Shown in pieces: positions 1 through 5,920 of a DNA stretch of 6,246 nucleotides (positions within the stretch are counted from its first letter, which is position 1; every line of letters begins with the position of its first letter). A program made the translations under genes and the position numbers. The notes under the pieces are model-generated. The model made no database searches and was not told the origin of the DNA. It worked only from the letters and a program-made list of their open reading frames with translations. This DNA comes from an uncultured Clostridia bacterium (GTDB lineage Bacteria > Bacillota_A > Clostridia > TANB77 > CAG-508), in the NCBI GenBank assembly GCA_947628335.1, contig CANQZT010000093.1, positions 1-6,246 of the forward strand, read 5' to 3'.

Positions 1-2
1 TA

Positions 3-1640
3 CTTAATTTATTTACAGTTATATTTAGAAATAAAATTATTTTTGTTTCATGGATATTATTAAATTTAATTATCTTATTATTTATTAAAAATGTAATTAC
101 AACTAAAAAAAATGCAAAGATTGAAGTTGAAGGAACAAAGTTAAAAAAGAAAGATGGTACATTTGGAACAGCCGATTGGGGAAGTGAGGAAGAGATAAAA
201 GAATATTTGAGCATTGGAAAAAGAGATGGAATAATTTTAGGTGAAACTGATGAGCAAGAAATTATAACATTACCTATGAATACATATTTGAATAAAAACA
301 TTGCTGTTTTTGGTTCAAGTGGTAGCAAAAAATCACGAGGTTTTGCAATACCGAACGGAATGGAGTTAGCACAAGAAGAATTGCAGAAAGCAATTAATAG
401 AAATATGAGTTTAGTTTTTACTGATCCAAAAGGTGAGTTATATAGAAAACTAACAAAATATCTCGAAAGCAAAGGTTATGATGTCAAGATATTTAATTTA
501 GTAAATCCAACTTTTTCAAATGGTGCAAGGTTTATCAAATTTGTTGAAGATGAAACAGATGCTCAAATTTTTAGTCAAATAGTTATTGAAGGAACACAAT
601 TAAATAGAAGGTCATCAGGAGATGAATTTTGGAACAGAGGAGAGCAAAACTTATTAAAGGCATTATTATTATATGTAATCAACTATGTTAAAGAAGAAAA
701 TAGAAGTATGGGATTTATTTATGATGCGTTAGCAAGTGGAAATATAAAACAAATAGATAATATATTTATTAATACAAGTGGACCAACAAGATTAAGTTAT
801 AACATATATGCACAAGCAACTGATATAGTAAAGCAAAGTATAGTAACAGGATTAGCGACAAGACTACAAATATTTCAAACTGATAAAATAAGAAATATAA
901 CTAATAAAGATGAAATCGTTTTCGAGAATATTGGAAACAAAAAGACATGTATATTTGTAGTTACAAGCGATACAAATAGTGCCTTTGATTTTTTATCAAC
1001 CTTATTTTTTTCATTTTTATTTATCAAGTTGATAAAACAAGCAGATGAAAATCCGGACGGAAAATTAAAAGTAGAAACTTCATTGATATTAGATGAATTT
1101 ACTAATATAGGAAAAATTGTAGATTTTGAAAAGAAATTAGCAACGACAAGAAGTAGAGGAATAAATATTTTTATGATATTTCAAAATATAGCCCAACTAA
1201 AAAATAGATATGATAATGATGTATGGCAAGAAATTTTAGGAAATGCAGATACAAAAATATGTATGGGTGCAGGAGATATTTTGACAGCCGAATATATAAC
1301 AGAATATTTAGGCGTTGCAACAGTAGAAACAAATGCAATTAGAAAAGAAGCAGGATTTGATGGTAATTTTACCTATGGAATGGAGAACATAGCAACAAAT
1401 AAAAGAAACTTAATGAATCCTGATGAATTATTAAAATTAGATAATAATAAAGAAATAGTGATAGTCAGAGGTAGAAAACCTTTTATATGTAACAAATATG
1501 ATTATTCAAAGCATAGTGAAGCGGATAAGCTAGAAGATATGACATTTGAAGAACAAAAAATAAGATTTAAAGATAATGTCGAAAGCGAAAAGAACAAACA
1601 AAAAACTAAGAAAGTAAAATACAGTTTTAAAGACTTTTAG
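3..1640 (+). CDS. virD4: VirD4/TraG-type conjugative coupling ATPase (5' partial)
   Basis: Coupling protein of a type IV secretion system: a membrane-anchored ATPase that brings the relaxase-DNA complex to the mating channel. The frame is open from base 3, so the true start lies upstream; the TTG at 207 is internal, because the residues before it are family-typical (GTFGTADWGSEEEIKEYL just before 207). At least 545 residues are in the window. The first codons give a hydrophobic helix (IIFVSWILLNLIILLFI), probably the second of the two N-terminal membrane helices of this family. Next come a P-loop (GSSGSKKS, 312-335), a DPKGEL motif near 423, Walker B (SLILDEF, 1080-1100) and the RSRGINIFMIFQNIAQL segment after it, all in VirD4 order. 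The P-loop has Lys where GxxxxGK[ST] has Gly; from memory, Gram-positive relatives often carry Met there. The next gene starts 55 bp downstream in the same direction, as in an operon. Confidence 0.93.
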   Translation, partial: LNLFTVIFRNKIIFVSWILLNLIILLFIKNVITTKKNAKIEVEGTKLKKKDGTFGTADWGSEEEIKEYLSIGKRDGIILGETDEQEIITLPMNTYLNKNIAVFGSSGSKKSRGFAIPNGMELAQEELQKAINRNMSLVFTDPKGELYRKLTKYLESKGYDVKIFNLVNPTFSNGARFIKFVEDETDAQIFSQIVIEGTQLNRRSSGDEFWNRGEQNLLKALLLYVINYVKEENRSMGFIYDALASGNIKQIDNIFINTSGPTRLSYNIYAQATDIVKQSIVTGLATRLQIFQTDKIRNITNKDEIVFENIGNKKTCIFVVTSDTNSAFDFLSTLFFSFLFIKLIKQADENPDGKLKVETSLILDEFTNIGKIVDFEKKLATTRSRGINIFMIFQNIAQLKNRYDNDVWQEILGNADTKICMGAGDILTAEYITEYLGVATVETNAIRKEAGFDGNFTYGMENIATNKRNLMNPDELLKLDNNKEIVIVRGRKPFICNKYDYSKHSEADKLEDMTFEEQKIRFKDNVESEKNKQKTKKVKYSFKDF

Positions 1641-1695
1641 GACAAGTAAGATAACATTTAATAAAAATTAAATTATGTAAGGAGGTGAAAAAAGT

Positions 1696-2511
1696 ATGAC
1701 AGATGAATTGAAGAAAAAAGTTATATGGCAGAATATTAATTCATCTAAGGAAAAAGGCAAAATTTTGACAGGGAAGATAATAGCAATAGAAGTAGAAAAA
1801 ATGAAAGATAAAGATATTACTTGTGCGATTGTAGATTTTGAAGGAATTAAAGTATTAATTCCAGCTACAGAAATAACAAATGATTCTAAAAATGATAGGA
1901 AATTATTAAGAAATATGATGGGAGCGGAAATAAAATTTGTTGTAATAGAAATAGATAAAGTGAGTTCAAAAGCAGTAGGCTCACGAAAAAAGGCGATGGA
2001 AAGATTGTTTGATATGAATATAAAGAAAATAGAAGTAGGAGATAAGATTTATGGAAAAATAATAGGCGTTTGGAAGAAATATTTAAGAATTGAATGTTTA
2101 GGGATAGACTTTGTAATCAAAGCTCAAGATTTGCAATATGGATATATAGAAGATGTATCAAAAATCTATAAGATTAATGAGCAAATAAAAGTAATCATTA
2201 AAGAAATATCATTAGAAAACAAAAATATAAAAATATCAGTAAAGGATTTAATAGAAGATCCATTCATAAATATAAGAAAAGATTTTACAGAAAAAGGTGA
2301 GTATTTAGCAACCGTTACAGGATATGCAGAAAATGGAATATTTGCAAATCTAACGCAAGGAGTAGATACAATATGTATATTACCTAATTGGCTCGATAGA
2401 CCACCTCTTCCAGGAGAAAAAGTAGTAATCAAAATTTATAAAATAGTTCCTGAAAAAAGAAAAATTTATAGTTCATTAGTTAAAATAATAGGTGGTGATG
2501 CGAGTGAATGA
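1696..2511 (+). CDS. ICE-associated protein with three S1-like RNA-binding domains
   Basis: A 271-residue soluble protein without signal peptide or membrane helix. Three consecutive beta-rich segments look like S1/OB folds: residues about 21-97 (GKILTGKIIAIEVEK start, ending AVGSRKKAMERLF), about 114-190 (GDKIYGKIIGVWKKYLRI, ending KNIKISVKDLIEDPF) and about 198-264 (GEYLATVTGYAENGIFANL, ending KRKIYSSLVKI). The G-x-V/I-x-G-x-V entry strand and the K-I-x-x-S-x-K exit strand are the usual S1 marks. The family binds single-stranded RNA or DNA; the job of this protein in conjugation is not known to me. The ATG at 1696 is set by a near-perfect site AAGGAGGTGA at 1679-1688, seven bases upstream. 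It follows the coupling ATPase by 55 bp and its stop lies inside the start of the next gene, so the three are probably co-transcribed. Very rich in Lys and Ile. The S1 assignment is firm in pattern, less so for domain 1. Confidence 0.8.
   Translation: MTDELKKKVIWQNINSSKEKGKILTGKIIAIEVEKMKDKDITCAIVDFEGIKVLIPATEITNDSKNDRKLLRNMMGAEIKFVVIEIDKVSSKAVGSRKKAMERLFDMNIKKIEVGDKIYGKIIGVWKKYLRIECLGIDFVIKAQDLQYGYIEDVSKIYKINEQIKVIIKEISLENKNIKISVKDLIEDPFINIRKDFTEKGEYLATVTGYAENGIFANLTQGVDTICILPNWLDRPPLPGEKVVIKIYKIVPEKRKIYSSLVKIIGGDASE
2490..2498 (+). promoter_or_regulatory. Ribosome binding site inside the S1 gene that sets the start of the winged-helix gene
   Basis: AGGTGGTGA lies within the last codons of the S1-protein gene, five bases before the GTG at 2504. 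It overlaps the in-frame GTG at 2492 and ATG at 2498, which makes them poor starts. Placement in the upstream coding sequence fits translational coupling. Confidence 0.6.
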
Positions 2512-2983
2512 GAAATTAAAACAAATTTCTAAGCTATTATGGGATTTTGAATCACTAAGAGAAGAGCATATTTTAAAAATATGTAATTGTTCAGAAAGTG
2601 ATATTAATTATCTAATATCAAAAAAAGTAATTATAAAAGATAAAGATACAAAAATATTAAGATACAATAATAAGACTATAAATAGCAGAAACATAATAGC
2701 ATTTGATATAGTTATGGAATATTTAGATAGAAATGTAAAAGTTAAAAAGGCAAAACATCCTATGAATGTTACAATGCAGACTAATGAATGTACTTATGAT
2801 ATTATTGCTATAAAAGAAAAAGAAATAGATGCTTTATATGAGAATATAGATAAAATATCTAAATCAGATAAGGTAATAATTATAATTGAAACAAAAAATT
2901 ATATTGGGAAACATATTAACACACAGCGACCATGTTGTATATGTACTTATCCACCTTTAGAAATTGTTGATAGAATAAATTAA
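2504..2983 (+). CDS. Small winged-helix / DUF5697-like ICE protein
   Basis: A 159-residue protein when read from the GTG at 2504. An upstream GTG at 2492 and an ATG at 2498 are in frame, but both fall inside the AGGTGGTGA site at 2490-2498, so 2504 is the better start. The start overlaps the last eight bases of the S1 gene, which suggests translational coupling. Residues about 3-60 (LKQISKLLWDFESLREEHIL... INYLISKKVIIKDKD) look like a winged helix: helices followed by a beta hairpin. The C-terminal half (about 85-159) has the pattern TYDIIAIKEKEIDALYENI, then a hydrophobic strand KVIIIIE and a CCICTYPPLEIVDRI tail. This layout recalls the DUF5697 proteins of clostridial ICEs, which have a winged helix followed by an alpha/beta domain. 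That match is from memory and moderate. A DNA-binding or accessory transfer role is inference from fold and neighbours. No terminator with a U-run is seen after it. Confidence 0.72.
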   Translation: MNEKLKQISKLLWDFESLREEHILKICNCSESDINYLISKKVIIKDKDTKILRYNNKTINSRNIIAFDIVMEYLDRNVKVKKAKHPMNVTMQTNECTYDIIAIKEKEIDALYENIDKISKSDKVIIIIETKNYIGKHINTQRPCCICTYPPLEIVDRIN

Positions 2984-3058
2984 AAAAAGAAACTAATAAG
3001 ATAATATCTATGTGAAAAAGTAATAAACACAGATAGAAGAAAAAATATTCATTTTATA

Positions 3059-3088
3059 TTGACATTTTTTAAAATGTAATATTATAAT
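3059..3088 (+). promoter_or_regulatory. Consensus sigma-A promoter with inverted repeat in the spacer
   Basis: TTGACA (3059-3064), an 18-base spacer, then TATAAT (3083-3088): both hexamers match the sigma-A consensus exactly. The spacer contains the inverted repeat ACATTTT-tt-AAAATGT (3062-3077), overlapping the -35 box, a plausible operator position. The transcript would start near 3095 and run toward the small ORF at 3122 and the AbrB-family pseudogene. Such hexamers can arise by chance in AT-rich DNA, but the two perfect boxes at legal spacing and the lack of a gene over them support it. Confidence 0.7.
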
Positions 3089-3121
3089 GATAAAATAGAA
3101 AAAATATCTGTGATATAGGGT

Positions 3122-3265
3122 ATGATTAATAAATATGCCATTTTTAAGGAAATATTTATAAAATTATTTCAAAAAATAGTGTTGAAAATATTTGAATATT
3201 CTGAATTTGAAGAGTTAGAAAGAATAAATAATTTAATATCATTAAATTATTACAAAAAAGATTAA
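3122..3265 (+). CDS. Possible 47-residue small protein, unrecognised
   Basis: An ATG at 3122 opens a 47-codon frame ending in TAA at 3263-3265, starting about 27 bases after the likely transcription start of the 3059-3088 promoter. The peptide begins MINKYAIFKEIFIKLFQKIV, then has an acidic patch EYSEFEELERI and ends LNYYKKD; it could form an amphipathic helix. I do not recognise it. The only purine-rich site, AGGG at 3117-3120, is one base from the ATG, too close for normal initiation. It may be a chance ORF in AT-rich DNA, a leader peptide or a fragment of a decayed gene. The position after a strong promoter is the main support. Confidence 0.25.
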   Translation: MINKYAIFKEIFIKLFQKIVLKIFEYSEFEELERINNLISLNYYKKD

Positions 3266-3301
3266 AAAGAAATATAAGAAAAATAGATTAAATGTGAGGA
3301 G

Positions 3302-3545
3302 AAAAGCACACTTAATAATAAGAAAAGTAGATGAATTACGGTAGAATTGTAATACCAAAAGAAATACGAGTTAAAGATGACTTGGTTATAGAAACTCCTT
3401 TGAAAATACTTGCTAAAAGAAGTACAATTTTTTAAAAAATATGAGCCTGATTGTATCTTTTTTGGTAGTAGCAAAAATTTAGCTTCATATAAGGATAAAT
3501 TAATATGTCAAAAAATGTTTAGGTAAAATTTCTAACCTATTATAA
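3302..3545 (+). pseudogene. abrB: AbrB-family transition-state regulator, decayed by several frameshifts
   Basis: No single frame is open, but joining frames gives a clear AbrB-family protein. Bases 3302-3310 read KST, then an extra base near 3311-3314 shifts to IIRKVDEL (3315-3338). An extra C at 3339 shifts to GRIVIPKEIR (3340-3369), the hallmark DNA-binding loop-hinge motif of the family, followed by VKDDLVIETPLKILAKRSTIF to 3432. A stop at 3433-3435 in a T/A homopolymer marks another shift, after which KKYEPDCIFFGSSKNLASYK (3434-3493) and DKLICQK follow. An extra A at 3511-3515 shifts to CLGKISNLL and a TAA at 3543-3545. The expected ATG before KST reads GAG (3299-3301), and the second Cys of the CIFC pair has become Phe. 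AbrB proteins are small dimeric DNA-binding repressors of post-exponential genes; this copy cannot make one. The count of four shifts depends on alignment with family members recalled from memory. Confidence 0.85.
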
Positions 3546-3629
3546 ATAAAATAAAGAAATTAAGATTTTGAATATGAGAAAAATACTGTATGTTATTTTA
3601 GAGTTGGACAAAGTTGGGAAAAATATATA
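3546..3629. other. AT-rich spacer with no supported gene
   Basis: Between the AbrB-family pseudogene and the protease promoter there is no recognisable gene. Two short open stretches exist: an ATG at 3574 with 19 codons, and an overlapping 25-codon stretch in another frame reading NTVCYFRVGQSWEKYILTKN. Neither has a good ribosome binding site and I recognise neither. Together with 2984-3058 (no gene, no U-run terminator) and the features listed between, this accounts for the whole 2984-3767 gap. Confidence 0.4.
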
Positions 3630-3658
3630 TTGACAAAGAATGTAAATTGAAATAAAAT
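3630..3658 (+). promoter_or_regulatory. Sigma-A promoter of the secreted protease gene
   Basis: TTGACA (3630-3635), a 17-base spacer, then TAAAAT (3653-3658). This is a perfect -35 box, a -10 box one base from consensus, and the ideal spacing. Transcription would start near 3665, giving a leader of about 100 bases before the ATG at 3768. Confidence 0.65.
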
Positions 3659-3668
3659 AAAAAATATA

Positions 3669-3683
3669 GAAAATCGGATTTTC
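3669..3683 (+). promoter_or_regulatory. Small stem-loop at the predicted 5' end of the protease mRNA
   Basis: GAAAAT (3669-3674) and ATTTTC (3678-3683) pair as a six-base stem with loop CGG, followed by TTTTATTT. The predicted transcript starts only a few bases upstream. It could be a 5'-terminal stabilising hairpin, as known for some Gram-positive mRNAs, or a weak attenuator. The stem is AT-rich and therefore weak. Confidence 0.35.
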
Positions 3684-3767
3684 TTTTATTTAAAGCCTTA
3701 CATTGAAAACTAAATATTTAATAAAGATAATTTTATTAAATTTCTAAAATTTAAGGAGGAAAAAATT

Positions 3768-4754
3768 ATGAAAAGAAATTTATCAACAGAATTATTTGCT
3801 ATAATATTAATTAGTATAATTTGTACATTATTTATGCTTTCTAATAATGTTTATGGATATTCATCATCAATGTTAAGACAAGACAAAGTTATAAACATAG
3901 ATGATTCAACATCTAGAAATGAAGGTAAACTTATGAGATATGATGTTAAAACAGGAGAAACAACAGAAGTTAACACAGAAGAATTAAAACAATTAGCTTC
4001 ATTGTTAAGTGATAATGATATAGACACTTTACCAGCTTATAATTCTAATAATATTTTACAAGCAAATCAAGCCGTTTCTGATGATGAACCATTTGAAGTG
4101 GTGACTGATACTTCTTTATGTCCATATAAAGGAGTATGTAGATTGACATTCAATATGGCAAGTAATGGAGAAGAAGCGATGGGGTCAGGATCTTTGGTAG
4201 GAAAAAACATTTTATTAACAACAGCACATTGTGTATTTGATGATACAACAATGAAACAAAACACAAATTTTACTGTGTACCCAGGATGTAATGGAAATGT
4301 ATATTACGGTGGTAGTTGTGGGTATAAGACTGTTTATTATTATGAAGATTGGATAACTGGGAAAAATGATCTACTAGACATTGCTGTTTGTGTTCTTCAA
4401 CAGGACTTAGGAACACTAACAAATTGTTACTTAGGGGTTTGGAGAGCAGGAACAGACTCTGATTTGATGAATTTGGATGTTGCCTTACTTGGATATCCAT
4501 TCTTGGGATATACCGTAAAAGATAGTACGAAACAGATCATCTCTAGAGGAAAAATTACTGAGGTGGATTCGAATTACTTCTTATACGATGCTGAAGGATC
4601 TAAAGGATTCAGTGGAGGTCCAATTCTTGATGTGAGAAATAGTGCAGTGACTGGGGTTCATTTAGGTATAAGTGATACAACGTTGTATTCTGTTGGAGGT
4701 AGAATCACTGAAAGTGTATTTAACTTAATAAAGGAGTTAAGAGAAGAAACTTAG
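3768..4754 (+). CDS. Secreted trypsin-fold serine protease, glutamyl endopeptidase type (family S1B)
   Basis: A 328-residue exported protease precursor. Residues 1-30 are a signal peptide: KR at the start, hydrophobic core LFAIILISIICTLFML, likely cut after VYG. Residues about 31-113 look like a propeptide, including MRYDVKTGETTEV, and about 114-328 form the catalytic domain. The triad is visible as His154 (LLTTAHC), Asp204 (LDIAV) and Ser282 (GFSGGP). His298 in TGVHLG sits where glutamyl endopeptidases such as V8 and the Bacillus Mpr type have a His contacting the P1 Glu, so cleavage after Glu is predicted. The ending GGRITESVFNLIKEL also resembles the Bacillus enzymes (RITKEVFDNL). The mature region has seven cysteines (118, 124, 155, 174, 184, 208, 220), more than I recall for the family. 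The ATG is set by AAGGAGGA at 3753-3760, seven bases upstream. Substrate is unknown; the Ig-like surface protein downstream may share its transcript. Confidence 0.9.
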   Translation: MKRNLSTELFAIILISIICTLFMLSNNVYGYSSSMLRQDKVINIDDSTSRNEGKLMRYDVKTGETTEVNTEELKQLASLLSDNDIDTLPAYNSNNILQANQAVSDDEPFEVVTDTSLCPYKGVCRLTFNMASNGEEAMGSGSLVGKNILLTTAHCVFDDTTMKQNTNFTVYPGCNGNVYYGGSCGYKTVYYYEDWITGKNDLLDIAVCVLQQDLGTLTNCYLGVWRAGTDSDLMNLDVALLGYPFLGYTVKDSTKQIISRGKITEVDSNYFLYDAEGSKGFSGGPILDVRNSAVTGVHLGISDTTLYSVGGRITESVFNLIKELREET

Positions 4755-4873
4755 GCTGATATTAAATCATATTTATTTTTCTGGGATTGCGAGCGTGGGA
4801 GAATCTGTGCGTGTGAAATATACGAGATAAGCGTTTTGGTTTGTAATTTAGTGTATAGAAGGGAGACGAGAGG

Positions 4874-5467
4874 ATGATTGGAAACAATAGTAAGAATAGA
4901 ACATGGTTAGTGATATTAAGTATTAGCTTAGTTATTTTTCTGGTGATTACTGTGTTCTATGTGGTTAAAATTAAAGATGAAAATTTAGACGATTCTTCGA
5001 GCTTAGAAGGTATAATTGTAAGAGTAGATGAGAATGGTCTTTTCGTATCCATACCAGAAAAAAGTGGGAAAACTTATAGTTTAGTTTATGTAAATTTTTC
5101 TTACAATGGTAATGTTAGTTTTGAAAGAGGACAGAAAGTAAAAATATGGTCGGAAGGTTTCGTGAGTGATATTTTTCCTGGATATTTACGTAATGTAAAA
5201 GATGTAAAAATTTTAAGTTTTGAAGGTGAGGAGGAGATACCAATAGCATATTTAAGGTATTGCTATAATTCGCTTGATAATATTGAGTTGTATGTGAAAA
5301 ATTTATCTTTAGATGGCTTGTCACTAGAAGTCAAAGATAAGAATGAGTACCCATATGAAAATCCAACTGAATATTTGTTATTTAAAAGGGATGACAAGAA
5401 CATGAGTGATGATTCCACAAAAGTCATATATTTTCGGAGCGGAGGAAGATTATTGGAGAAAACTTGA
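4874..5467 (+). CDS. Membrane-anchored DUF3221-like / bacterial Ig-like protein, proximal part of a frameshifted gene
   Basis: This frame gives 197 residues and stops early; the next entry is its distal part. Residues 11-31 (WLVILSISLVIFLVITVFYV) form one membrane anchor with the rest likely outside. Residues about 44-114 match the DUF3221 pattern (as in YobA): LEGIIVRVDENGLFVSI, then GQKVKIWSEGFVSDIFPG. Residues about 136-170 (NIELYVKNLSLDGLSLEVKD ... YPYENPTEYLLFKR) are the opening strands of a bacterial Ig-like domain of the Big_14 kind. Past about residue 186 the reading (RSGGRLLEKT) is the out-of-frame tail. The ATG at 4874 has AAGGGAG at 4859-4865, eight bases upstream. It lies 119 bp after the protease with no terminator or clear promoter between, so co-transcription is likely. 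Function unknown; probably a cell-surface or stress-type envelope protein. Confidence 0.75.
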   Translation: MIGNNSKNRTWLVILSISLVIFLVITVFYVVKIKDENLDDSSSLEGIIVRVDENGLFVSIPEKSGKTYSLVYVNFSYNGNVSFERGQKVKIWSEGFVSDIFPGYLRNVKDVKILSFEGEEEIPIAYLRYCYNSLDNIELYVKNLSLDGLSLEVKDKNEYPYENPTEYLLFKRDDKNMSDDSTKVIYFRSGGRLLEKT

Positions 5468-5675
5468 TTCAAATAATGAATGTGATGTAACAACGGAAAA
5501 TATTGATGAGAAATTGCAGGTTAAATCTTGTAATTGGAAAGAAAACTATGGAACTTTGGAAGATGGAGAATACAGAATAACGATATATGCTTCTGATTAT
5601 ATAATTATTGTTAATTTTTCAGTAAACGGAGAAGGAGAAATTAAATATGAAGATCCGTATTGCATTAGCAGATGA
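5406..5675 (+). pseudogene. Distal Ig-like part of the frameshifted surface protein
   Basis: In the next frame, from about 5430 to the TGA at 5673-5675, the sequence continues the Ig-like domain: FGAEEDYWRKLDSNN, then SCNWKENYGTLEDGEYRITI, the end pattern of this domain type (idW..yG.L..G.YRI). The ATG at 5406 has no convincing ribosome binding site, and a domain cannot begin there because its first strands are in the other frame. Both frames are open over 5406-5467, so the shift lies in that stretch, perhaps at TTTT 5431-5434. Moving from the first frame to the second needs one extra base or two missing bases. The repaired protein would be about 266 residues. Sequencing error, true mutation and programmed frameshift cannot be told apart here. 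Confidence 0.7.
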
Positions 5676-5700
5676 TGAGTTTTTTATAATTAATTTATGA
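5647..5700 (+). pseudogene. Possible truncated response regulator start (17 codons)
   Basis: An ATG at 5647, nine bases after AAGGAG (5632-5637), opens MKIRIALADDEFFIINL and then stops at TGA 5698-5700. The first eleven residues look like the beginning of a response regulator receiver domain: beta strand 1 followed by the acidic pair DDE. It overlaps the end of the Ig-like gene by 29 bases in another frame, a normal arrangement for operon neighbours. Nothing receiver-like follows, so most of the gene would be lost. The peptide is short and chance resemblance is possible. Confidence 0.4.
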
Positions 5701-5737
5701 GAACGATAAAATAGTGAATGCGTCTTGTTAAATTTTA

Positions 5738-5770
5738 CTAGGTTATTTAATATTTTTATTAAATAACTAG
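5738..5770 (+). repeat. Long AT-rich inverted repeat before the terminator
   Basis: GTTATTTAAT (5742-5751) pairs with ATTAAATAAC (5758-5767) around the loop ATTTTT. CTA (5738-5740) and TAG (5768-5770) extend the stem past a bulged G at 5741. ACTAGG occurs at both edges (5737-5742 and 5766-5771). It directly precedes the strong terminator hairpin. Confidence 0.7.
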
Positions 5771-5771
5771 G

Positions 5772-5799
5772 AAAGGATCCCGAAAAAGGATCCTTTTTT
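5772..5799 (+). terminator. Strong intrinsic (Rho-independent) terminator
   Basis: AAAGGATCC (5772-5780) pairs perfectly with GGATCCTTT (5788-5796) around the loop CGAAAAA, with a run of six T at 5794-5799. It ends transcription of the protease/surface-protein block. On the minus strand the hairpin is followed by no comparable T run, so it works mainly for plus-strand transcripts. Confidence 0.92.
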
Positions 5800-5801
5800 A
5801 T

Positions 5802-5918
5802 TTAGTAGATGATTTAGATATTGAAGAAATGGAAAAATTACAAAACTTATATGATAAAAAATTGAAAACATTTTATAATGAAAAAGAACTTTGTGAAATG
5901 TGTAGAGTTGCAGCATAA
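5802..5918 (+). pseudogene. Short coding tail, perhaps the 3' end of a truncated gene
   Basis: The frame ending at TAA 5916-5918 reads LVDDLDIEEMEKLQNLYDKK, then LKTFYNEKELCEMCRVAA. It looks like real protein: charged, helical and possibly coiled coil, with a CEMC pair near the end. An ATG at 5829 would give only 29 residues, without a good ribosome binding site. The frame stays open upstream through the terminator to 5763, which argues that an original 5' part is gone. I do not recognise the family. Confidence 0.3.
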
Positions 5919-5920
5919 AC

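Noticed and set aside
207..209. TTG at 207 as start of the coupling ATPase
   Set aside because: The frame is open back to base 3 and encodes a membrane helix and the family-typical GTFGTADWG segment before 207.
2166..2432. 88-residue minus-strand ORF
   Set aside because: It lies wholly inside the S1-domain gene on the opposite strand; the sense protein has clear domain structure.
3262..3474. 70-residue minus-strand ORF in the spacer
   Set aside because: It is antisense to the AbrB-family pseudogene, has a low-complexity Phe/Ser/Leu-rich product typical of AT-rich shadows, and no ribosome binding site.
4067..4500. Two minus-strand ORFs (65 and 76 residues)
   Set aside because: They lie opposite the protease catalytic domain, whose triad motifs are intact in the sense frame.
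4755..4873. Separate promoter for the surface-protein gene
   Set aside because: TTGCGA at 4787-4792 has no acceptable -10 box at legal spacing; nothing better was found.
5115..5493. Two overlapping minus-strand ORFs (69 and 76 residues)
   Set aside because: They are antisense to the surface-protein gene and lack ribosome binding sites or recognisable motifs.
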